64,000 nt of DNA from Lumbricus terrestris (taxonomy: Eukaryota > Annelida > Clitellata > Crassiclitellata > Lumbricidae), in the NCBI GenBank assembly GCA_949752735.1, contig OX457036.1:11292352-11356351 (forward strand), written 5' to 3'. Positions 50,101-62,100 of the stretch are shown in pieces (within the stretch, counting starts at the first letter, position 1; each line of letters opens with the position of its first letter). The translations under genes were made by a program, and so were the position numbers. The notes beneath the pieces are model-generated. The model was not told the origin of the DNA and did no database searches. It worked only from the letters and a program-made list of their open reading frames with translations.

Positions 50101-53100
50101 ACAACAACACTAGCTCAGCAGAAAAGCAAATCTATATATCCCACGCCTCTTTAACGAATCCAAATGAAATATTCACATGTTAAGATGAAACGCCAAATCA
50201 GATTCCCATATCTGGCATCGTATTGTATCGTATCTGAGCATTTGCATATGAGCCCTCCACCTGGAATCGCTTCCCTTGATGCTTCGCTCCCTTTCCAGAA
50301 CTTCTGATTTCCAGCGAACTATGACAAATGACGAGAAATCACGCAGAACAACATACCGTTGGTTCTTGGGTCTATAAACGGCATCACAGGAGAAATAAAC
50401 GGAGCAGCAGCAGCTGCAGCAGCAGTCGTAGCAGATGTTGTTGTCTGTTCCATTGTGGCATTTGCGGTGCCAGCTGGCACTGCGCTCGATTGGTCCGGCT
50501 GTTGCCAACACAAACACCAACGTCATTCAATTTACTCCTTGCTTTTTAAAACAATGCTAAGCACCAACACAATAGTTGACGACAAAGATATATATAGCCT
50601 TGACATGCACTGTTTTTAAAAAAAATTATTAGTTAAGTACTTGTTTTGCTATTACTTTTCGATCTTTATGTGATATGTCATAATTAGGTTTTTAATCATG
50701 CTAGTTGAAAGCATTTTTCAATTGATTCTGTTCACCGTCTTGCCAACCTATTAATGTAGCACTGGCAAATAGATGTCTATGTGAGTGGGATATATTCATC
50801 CCTTAGGACCTTCCTTGTTACCATCCAGTCATTGCGAATCACGCAAATAATTGATGGTTACAAAATATGAATTGATTGATTTGAGTCAAGACAGTAAACA
50901 GTGAGTGACATAATGACATGTATGATATCTTTTACCAACATGCATCATTTCAGCAAGAAGACAAATGCAAATTTAACCTGAATTTCTCGGCCTGTAACCC
51001 TTTAACAAGAAGACATTTAATTTTCTGTGCCTTTTAATACACACACTCGTCGTCAAAGCGTTAAGTCCAAAAAAGCAGTCTTTCAGAAATGAATTCAATT
51101 GGTTCATTGACCGACCTTTGACTCGTCTTTAATCTCATCCTTTTTGCTGTTCGCTCTCTCCTCGGCCGCCTTCTTTCGCTTCTCACGGTATTCACCCAAC
51201 TCCGAGTCGCGGTACTTCTCGAGAACTTCGATAACTGGACCTTTAACAACTGGAAGACAAGAATGTTATGGGATCAGCCAAGGATGCACCAAAAAGCATG
51301 CTACTTTAAATAGAAAACATCGAAAAGGAGATTAAAAGTGAATACAAATAGGGACATGTGTACATATGCTGGACGTGATGATATGTTAGCACGAAGATAA
51401 CAAAATAAATAATAATTACGACAATTTTCAAGAGCACCATACAAAAGCAGCTAAAGAACCTACAGCGATAGGCTGCATCCTGCAAGCAGCCATAAATGGT
51501 GCTCCTACTCCTGCATGTGCCCAGAAATAAATAAACTCTGAGGAGTTCTCTTGAAGTGGTGCTATACAAATGTACGATTACAATTACAATTACAAATGTC
51601 ACCTGTGAAAATATTTTAAGTATGTACAGCAAGATGAGTAAGTGTGTTCTACACGACTAAGCGTAGCGGGGAAGGGAGGGAGTGAGAGAGGGGAGGGAGG
51701 GAGGAATGGGGCGAAGTGAGGGTGTGGAAGTAGGGGATTGGCCAGCAACGCAGCGAATCCTAAAATTCCCGGGCAACACCGGGTACCCCAGCTAGTATAC
51801 CAATATGACGATCACTAGGTTCACAACCTTTGATATTACGGTAAAAGGGAAGACCAGTTAGGACGGCTACCTGTGATGCAGTCGTGCATGCTGTCCCCAT
51901 CCAGAACCCTCGCCTCCTCAGCCCAACGACTCAACGCAGTCGGAATGCTGGACAGCAGACCAGAACTTGACGAATCGCCGTCATTAATCACGTCAGTCTA
52001 CAAAAAAAACAATAAAAAATATTCTCTCAATGTTCTTTCAGAAAAAGCCCTTAAAGATCATTCTCGTAACAACTTTGCGCACATCAAGGGCACCATACTA
52101 GCCTGCCATTATTCAATAATGAATAATGTGAATAATGGCAGGCTAGTAACACAGTTGAGACTGCAAAAACAATACTAATTTTATGTTAAGTAGTACATTT
52201 GCGAGTTGTCATATCTGATTACCTCTGTTTTAACAATGATACGAATCTTATATCGAGTCATCAAAAATCTTTTTCACATCCCAGTTCTAGAGTACAGATC
52301 TATGTGACATATAACTGAGGATAATAATATCACAGCACAGGGAAGCCAACTAGGGTATAGGAAAGGTTTACGGTACTGGCAGCAATCTGGCACGGACGCG
52401 GTATTGCTTCACAGTTATGCTCCCAAAGATTCACTCAACTTTTCATTCAGCAGATGGCATTGGTAAAAACTGAGCAGTAGTATATGATGGACACCTTGCA
52501 TGGCTGCCAAACAGGTAATTTATTCAATTCCTGTAATAACCTGTCATCATCTGTTCATACTGCAAATTGCAATCCTACTACGGTTTGTCAGTTTTAAATT
52601 AAACAAAGAAATTATATCAATATTATATTAATTAACTCAAAAGTTATCAATATTATATTAATTAACTAAAAAGAAAAACTCTGTAGCATAGCAGAACTCT
52701 GACGTACATACTGCGAATTGCAATCCTACTACGGTTTGTCAGTCTTAAACTAAACAAAGAAATTAGATCAATATTATGTTAATTAATACAAAAGTTATCA
52801 TTATTCTATTAATTAACTAAAAAGCAGAACTCTGCAGCATAGCAGAACTCTGACATACATACTGCGAATTGCAATCCTACTACGGCTTGTCAGTTTTAAA
52901 TTAAACAAAGAAATTATATCATTATTATATCAATTAGCCAAAAAGCAGAAAAACTCTGACGTACGTTGAGGAGGTCTTCGAACAGAGGTCAGTTTTAAAT
53001 TAAACAAAGAAATTATATCATTATTATATCAATTAACTCAAAAGTTATCATTACTATATTAGTTAACTGAAAAGCAAAACTCTGCAGCATAGCAGAAATC

Positions 53101-56100
53101 TGACATACGTTGAAGAGGTCTTCGAACAGAGGTTCGTCTCCTCGAGTGAGAACTCGGAGTTCATCACCCGACACCAGATGGAGTCTTCCAGGTGCAGCGT
53201 TTGACAACGTACTCGTCAACTGCAGAACATCAGCCGCAGCATTCGCCCCAAGTAACCTAAACAACAAACGCAACCGTTTACATCATGAGTTGCTCCCTGC
53301 ACTAATCAATTTATCGTAACAATATTCAGCAAGTTATGATAATACGCCGTACTATGCAGCTGCTGGACCTGCTCATGCTAACCGTTTTAGGTCGACAGTG
53401 TTCTGGGATAGCCCTGCTATCAACACACACACGGTCCTTCGAATCTCTGCTCTTCACTTCCAGAGCTTTGGGCAATGTTAACTTGCAAAAGAACTTGTCC
53501 GTAATGATCATCATTATTTTCATCAACTCAACCAACTTATATTGAAGCAAGAATTATTTTCATCAATCCAACTTCTATTTAGGCAAAAAATTTCATCGAT
53601 CCGCTCCGAATTGTCCATCCACCATCCAAAACTTCTAAGTGGTCCAGCTAAACAGAATCCGTTAAAACACAGCTCAAATACCTCTGCAGTATGGCAGGAG
53701 GGTTAGCATTATGACGGGCTCTGGCCGCGTACTGAACATGGAGGGTCTGGGTGTTTGGGTTGTATCTGTAGGTTCCCCTCTGACGTCCCGGTCGGTGGAC
53801 TCGTGCCGAAACGGATCCGCTAAAGCTGTGGTTATCCGTGTGTCGAACGAGCAGCGGATGCGTTGCCATGACGTTGCTTGGAGCGGGAGGAACTGATGGA
53901 CCTGAAAGAAAACATCACAATTAATAATAATAATAATAACAATATTAATAATAGCAATCTCGTTTATTTTTCAAACTGACACAACGCAGTACGATTACAA
54001 TCAGTAATACATGGGAAGCGATCTCCGCAATCATGCGCTCTTCGTGCAATAGTGCTTTTCTAACACTTAGTGTTTTACTAATTGCATCAGTTAATAACCT
54101 GAATCAAACTATGTTAAGCATGTCCTACCTGCAAAAACCAGTTGCAAGTCGGAACATTCAATTTCATGAAAAAAGCAAAAAGTTGATTTTTCTCAATTCA
54201 TAGATTACTACAGATCATGATTTTGTTGAGAATATATTATACAACAACATACAAGCACGAGAAAAACTACTTTGACATTTACAAAAACTTTACATAATTA
54301 ATTCTCTCTTTTTAAAGGTACCCACCGGCGACTTCATTCGTGTTGTCGTGCTCGTACACAGAAAACGGCAGTGGATACGAGCGTAGATTTGAGGAAGCGT
54401 CACTCGTCAGAACATTTGCTGCAGCGCAAAAGAGTATTGACAGCATTGACTTAATACGTTGCCAACAAGAATGCACAAAAAAAAACTACAATTCACAATG
54501 TACTACGAATGACTTTGATCTTCGCAAAGCTATACTCTCACAATGTGCCGTAACCTGAGAATTTTATTTATTCCGATTCAACATTTTTACTGAAACAAAA
54601 TGACAATAAACCTTGCACAGGTGTCATGCATGTGAAATGCCAGTTCAACACCTTAATAAAAAAGGGAGACGCTTAACACTGGTCGTCTTTTGTTATAACA
54701 TATCACCGTTAAACAGACACCGTCTCAATATTCAACATTTACAACTCACTCCTTCTTGTTGACTGTTCAGTTTCGGGTTCATATTACTGTAACTTAGAAT
54801 TTACAAACCAACCACACCAATGCCTGGTTTTCTTAACACATGGCGGCAGGTACAGCGTTGGCACCAAAAATCAAACAAGCTACGAATATACAAAGCCGTG
54901 AAGCTGCCTGATTTCCTCCCGTACAGTCCTACATCCGCCACAACTGAGCACCAAGTTGAGAGGTCAACAAAAGTTCGATCACAACAAGTCTCAGTCATTT
55001 TCAGGCTTCAGCTAATTAAAAACCTTCAATTCAAGAACCACAACTCCAAGGCCACTGCAGAAGCATGTGAACAAGTGTTAGCCCACCACCTTACCAACCA
55101 AAATCCTGAATAAGATAACAAAACAATTACTACAAGACACACTTCCTGACATCCACAGAAGAAAAAACCCAGTCAATCAACCGAGTTAGAATACAACTTA
55201 CAACAACAATGTTCCTCTCAAGCTTATCGGCTTGATAAGAGAGTACAAGGCAGCCCAGCCTATGGGGCCCGTGAAGCAAAGAGAATAGCAGAATAATAAT
55301 ATTGCGAGTGAAAAGTAGCGAGAGAAAGATTCAGCTTTGGTTTACATGGCGGCAGCATATCTTCCCATTGGGTGAGTAGGTCTTCATTTTCACCAGGTAT
55401 ATAGAAGTCGTCATCCGCTGTCGGGAAATCGTCGTCATCTGCGTCCATGTCAGAACCCTACAAACAAATCAGATGACAGTCTGACAACGACAGCTCAAAG
55501 CACCGACAGACAAATCAAGTAAGGACAGACAAATCAAGTATGACAGACAAATCAAGTATGACAGACAAATCAAGTACTGACAGCTGCAAACATTGGGGTA
55601 GGAGAGATGGTTGTATGGTAGCTAATGGGTATGAATATCAAAAGGACGCAGGTTCAATGTGTGAAGGCCTGAAGAAAATCACAGCAATTTCTTCAAAATC
55701 GTTAAAGAAAATACAATAAGACTCTTTCATCTGAAACACCTCATGCACAACGTTCGTCTAAATACCACAATATTGTATCATTCAAATAAAACTGACCTCA
55801 TCATCGTCTTCTACGTCATCTTCATCGTCATCATCGCCATCCTCGTCTTCATCTTCTTGCTCATCAGCTCCGCCTTCTTCATCATGCTCTTCCTCGACTT
55901 CTCCGTCCGAATGCTGAGCATCCCGATCTAAATAATCAACAGCACACGACACTGAGAATGTCAAGCAACTTCAAATTGTAACCATCATCCCATGAAACGC
56001 TACGTAAATCAGTAAGCTAAGAAGTGACATCAGAACGATAACTCTGACAAGGTATTTTGAATCAACAAAACCGATTCTAAAGATTTTATGTTTTCCAGTG

Positions 56101-59100
56101 GAGACTATAAACAGAGATCTAGTCTCTCGACAATTCGTAAGCGCATCAAACGATGATGGACTGTACAAGTGAAACAAGCCAAAGATCTGCCATGGAAGAG
56201 AAATTCAAATTCAGATGGCCATTTAACACATTCACTGCCTACACGCCATGTTAAATGACTGGCTGAAGTACGTATATATACGTACGTGGCACTGAATGTG
56301 TTAAACCAAAAGCCTGGCTTCTGCAAGCTAGAGTAGACACGTCTAAAGCTTATACATGAAAACATTAACAAATTTAAATGAATTAACATCATACATTAAC
56401 AAATTTAAATGAATGTACAAAAAATTGGCATTCATGCTGGCGTTGTTTTGTGAGGTGTTATATGTTCAATAACCAAATGAATCCTCATGTACTCACTCCA
56501 ACTTATATATTTATGCGTAAGCCTCTCTTTGCAACATCTGTTCACCTCTACCAACCGTTCTGACCTCTTTATCCCTCGTGTTCGGTATGTCTCGGCTCAA
56601 AGTCATGCATTTGCTATGATAGTTCCCTTCACCCGTATGGAATGGCCTTCTCTCACTTCAACGGCCACGCTCATCTCCGGGTTCTTTTCCCCGCAATCCC
56701 CCTGCATCCTCTCTCTCTCCCTCCAGTTCTCTCTCCATTTCTCCATCCAGTTCTCTCTCCATTTCTCTCTCCATATCTCTCTCTCTCTCTCTTCCTCTCT
56801 CCGTCTCTCTGTCCCTCCCTCTATATCTCTTTCCTTTTTCCGGGGCTTATGTGCTGAAAGTGCCTCTTAATCTGCTGCGAGAGACGCTCTAAAAAAATTG
56901 TAGATGTGATAGCCATACATATGGAAAACACCTGGAAAGACGTACCTTGATTGGTGTCGATGCCATCCTCATCCTCGTCATTGTCGGACAATTCCTGCGT
57001 CATCATCTGCGAGTCGTGATGATCGTCGCCACCGACCTCGATGCCGATCTGCACAGCGTCCGAACGGTGACGGTCGTCTCTACCTGCATGTTCAACTGGA
57101 TAAATATACGTCTCCTCATCAGAAACATCTGTAATTTTTACAATTACCTTGTTATTATAATTCATATCGTACAATGCAGATGAAATCAATTTAAAGACTC
57201 TGCACCAATAATAATAATAATAGTACTGATTGACTTCAATGCGCTTGAAATTATCATAAACTTCATCATTAAAAAATTGATTTTGTACGTTTGTGTTAGA
57301 AAATGGATATTGGCATTGCTTTAAAACAATAGGCAAACGCTAAGGTATGCAGTAGGTAAATCAGGGGTGTCTAAGAGTTGGCCAGCTGATGTTTTTGTGG
57401 CCAATGAAGCCTTGCCTCCAGAATGTCAGCATAAAAGTACGAGTGTCACGTATAATGTTTCTGACTGATATTGAAGATCAAAATTAAGACTTTTAAAAGC
57501 CTTTTCACAGTAAAGTGGTATTAATTTTTTTAACACTTTTGAATGAGTTAAATAATGGTACAAATATAGCATTAAGTTAAATAAATTCAAGGAAATAGCT
57601 TGTACTTTGCAGTATTGTTGAGAGATACTTAAAAGGTACTATGCTAAGTGTTTAGATTACTGGGCAAGGACAAGTGCAAGTCATCATCGACCAAATACAA
57701 GATAAATAACAAAGACAAGTAACTACACACAACTGAAATTTAACAAAGTTAGCGTTGTTTGCCAAAAGAACTCTCATGAAAAGCCCAACCGATTACAAGT
57801 ACCAACCCACATCAATGTGCTTCTCATATACCAGGTCGATAAAAGCTGTAAGTGAGTTTAGAGTAAAACCTGTTACGGTAATAATGTCACCAAGGACATT
57901 GGGATTACCAGGTGAACCGCCAGGACCTTGTTCCAGGTACGTGTCCAAAACAGACTCCAAATCACCTTCCTAAAACATAATGAAATCACAGCAACATTAA
58001 TAACAGCAATCTCTACGCAGATCCCTATGTCCGTCGGTCCATTTCTCCCCAACAGCAGATCATAACAGCGCCAGAAACAAACGTTAAATTGTTACAGCCA
58101 TTCGCTAGATGAACCGTACCTACTCTTAAAAAAACAACCATCAGGGGCATAATCTAGAAGAACTTTGGAAGATCACTGAACAATCATGTTGTCTGGATAG
58201 CTGAACAACTGCTTCTACCGTGCTACTTTGAAAAAACTGAAATACTTAACACAGCAATTTACCATCTAAATATCTTACAAGAGGCCAAATTATCCCTCCA
58301 GTTTTGCTGCTGAAAACAAAGTTTCAGTTAGATAAAATAAGCTAACATACGATCTGAAGCTGAGATACAGAGTTTAAAGGTATACCTGTTAACTGTCTGC
58401 AAGAGACACATTGCTGAACTGACTGTTCATTAGGCAGCTCAGACAGCCATAAAAGATACAAGGAAGATTTCAAACAGAATTTCCGTATTCCTTTTAACCC
58501 AACCCACCACCATCATCGATTCTCCATGGCATCTTGTGGACCTTCCCTCACTCGCACTCATTCAGATGCAACTGCTGAGTTACATTACATGTAGAAGTTC
58601 TGCTCTGGCAGAGCCGTTGATTTCAACAGGAATAAAAAACCTCAACTGCATCCCATTAAAACCGCTAAGTTACTAAGCAGCTACAGAGTATTAACAAATG
58701 GAAAACATCATTTGACGTGGAAAGAAAGCCGACACGAACCGGGGCTTGCTCCGGAGGCAGGAGGACTCCCTCCAGTCCGTCATCCTGGATCGACTGATTC
58801 GTGAGGTCATCAATGTACGATTCATTTTCAGTTGGCTGATCTTCCAGCTGCTCTCCTGCAATACCACCAGCTGCGAAAACATACACACGAACACAAACAT
58901 CAATCGGTCAGTGGTCACTGAAAGTGAAAGAGCAGTCAAAGACCTTCTTCATCTGCTGGACAAACACAGTTGAAAGAAATCTAATGGTTCAGGAAAGCTA
59001 TTTAAGTCAGGCTATGGTGGGTAGGCAGGTATGTATGTTATGAGCACATGCTATAGCGCCCCTTGAGATTTCCATTCAGAGGCGCTCCCGACTACAGCAT

Positions 59101-62100
59101 GGACACTGAATCGGAGTTTCACACCAAAGCACATGAGTAATTGTGAGTGAAGGACTTGATGAGGGTCCCTACACGGTGGCTTGAAGTGGCTATGAACCCA
59201 CAACCTTCTGGCTACAAGGTACCGAGCATACCCAAAACCACCATGCCCTACAGGCAGTTAAGCCAAGCTAAGCAGATAGACGAGTTGTAATGTTAGGCCT
59301 AAATGACAGGATACACAAAATGGGCAACGATTTGCAAAGCCTTGAGATCAATGCAGGGCCCAATACTACAACAAAGCATTGGCTGATTGAGTGTAAGAGT
59401 ATTTGGTGTAAAGGAAGATAATCTACACAGACCTAGTAGTTAAGCAAACATAAGACGATCCTAACATGACTTCCACACAATCTGTGGTAGAACATCACTC
59501 CCAAATTCGATGCAGCTCAAACGATCAAACAAATCAAATTGTTTCTGCCTGTTATCTTAACCCTTTACCGACAGTGCTTAGAGGATTTCCTATTCCATTT
59601 ACTACATTTTGGTCGGATAAGGGTTCAAATAATTATCTTTCAAGAGGTTCTTTGCACTGGGAGCACCTCCAATTAGGTTGAACAATGATTGGCACCTTAT
59701 GACAAAGAACATGCCATAGCTAGCTATGGATGACAAATAGCAAAGGTCTGGTGCAGTGTTACAGTAGAGTTTCAAACTAAGACATCAGTCTGTCCACCAC
59801 CAAATGCCACTGGTTTTATATCGCAGAACTTATTTTCGAACAGCAGACCATAGAAAGACCAGCTAGATATCAGTAATTTCTGACCATTTTTTTAGCCATC
59901 GACCAAAATCTCAAGAAAAATGTCCATTTCAGCCGCCAAAATTTCCGACGACCTTTTTTTAGTCATTTGGTCAAACTTTTTTTGGGGGTCGGGGGGCTAA
60001 AGGGGGTTAATCGTCCAAATATTTTATTTTTACATGGGAAAAAATGCCCCCCCCTAGCACCGCTACTGCTAGCTATTCAGTCCTCACTGCCGTCAAACAA
60101 TCATTCACAAATAGAATCAAACAGAACTGACCGCTTCCGTCGATCCTCGCTTCCGGCGCCTCAAGGAACGACACGATCTCGGCGCTTCCGTCATGCATGG
60201 AGTTACGTTGCTTCGTGATCTTCGACGCGACTGTCTGCGGTTGGTTGACGATGCGCGACAGCGTCTCCAACGGCTTCAGAGCGGCGTTGATCGTGTTCGC
60301 CATGCTCGGGCTTGACAGGTCGAGACTGTGTGGGATCCGTGCGAGGTCGTTGACAAGGTTCTTCTTCAGCAGGATCTTCACCATGTTGTTGACGATGCTC
60401 TGCTGGCCCTTGAACACCTGGTTCTGGATGTGGCCGGGGCTCGGGCACGCTTCGATGACCGTGCTCACGATTCCGCACAGCGCCACGACCTTCGAGTGCT
60501 TCTCGGTGCTCTCGGGCAGCGCCAACGCTCTCTGTAGGGCGGCCTTGATCTCGGATGCCAGCGTCAGCTGGGCGTCTGGGCTGTGGTTGCAGGCGGCTAT
60601 GCCGGCCAAAAGGACGCGAGAGAGTGCGGGGGAGTCGGTGTCACCGGCGTCCTGACACTGAGGCAGAAGATTGTCTAAGATGAACGAGAGAACGCTGCAG
60701 TCCTGAAATGATAACGACGACAACACTAGTATTGTTGTGTGACTGCAACAATGTAAATAGAAGAATTCACATAGTGCAAATACAATTGAAGTCCACTATA
60801 TTACAATGGAATAATGACAACAAAAACAACGATAACAAAGTCTTGATGAGTTCCAGCATTCTGCAATCCTGAGGTCACATGTACAATTGTACGAAAAGGC
60901 AAAAAAGAACAACAATAATCTTCATCACAAACTTCATGACGTTCAGTCTTTAGGCAACATCACAATAGTCCATTTCTGTTACCAAGGCAACAAGATAGGA
61001 ATCATTTGTCTCACCTCCGTAATCAGTTCCGTTTCTCCCGCATGGTAGACGTGCAGCGTGATGAGGCCAGCGCATGCACTGTACGACCTCACGAGTTCTG
61101 CGAGAACTCGTAGAATAGACGACTTCGGCAGCAGAGGTCTCTTCTGCTTCTCACTCTCCTCCTCCGCGGATTTATCCTTGGCCGCACTCGAAGGCGTTGT
61201 GCTCGTGCTTGCTGAGCTTGCCTGTAAACACAAACAGAAAAACTGACTCCATGACGCCATCGAGAAAATTGGATGGCAATTATCTAAGTAAGTAAGTAAG
61301 TAATTCATAACCGTCAATAAAAAAATTAATCCGAACAAGCAAGACTCGCATAAAGTCTGTGCCAAGCTGCTACAGGTGAATTTGATGCAAGACTTGTTGA
61401 CAGCATAAAACTTGTGATCAAACAGATCACACAATAATACATTCGCGCCTGCATACGTCCCTCTCTGGGGAATGGACTTCCACCATCAGTTCGCTCTGCC
61501 TTTCTCTCTGCGAGTCTTTCCTCATTTTTCTCTCGCCTCAAATCAACTGCCTTTTCTCTTGGGGTCGATCGCACTGCGAACGCTTCGGAAAGGTTTTTGC
61601 TGAGAGAAGAGTTTTATAAATGGTCATATACAACACAATACTATCCACGAGAAAAATTTTACACAATGGCATGACGACCGATTGAAGCTTTATATATACT
61701 GGCTTACGAGACTAAAATTAATAAAGATGCACACCAAATTCCATGCCTCACGGTGAGAATAACAGACGCATGGAACCAGATAATTAAAACATTAAGATTA
61801 ATTAACAGGCCCTGTTCAACTGATCAATAAAATGTTCTGCAATATGACAGTAAAACCGATCGAAACAACCAAATTTTAAGTCAATTAAACATGTTATTAA
61901 GCAAATATTTATAAACAGAATACAATTTCTAAGGTCAACTGACAGAGTCAGACTTTGGTATTAATCATATCATTAGTTATCTTGAAGGGCGCTCGCTATA
62001 TAAAGGGTTTTATACAGATATCAAAGTCAATCACCGAATAAAAAAAGATGTACCCGCAAAAGATAACAAAAAACTAAATCTCTATCTACATAGACAAACT

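Noticed and set aside
56690..56830. CT-rich open frames
   Set aside because: Polypyrimidine low complexity inside a LINE-derived fragment; not a gene.
60197..60655. Plus-strand 152-codon open frame
   Set aside because: Antisense shadow of HUWE1 exon w4, whose minus-strand peptide is strongly conserved.
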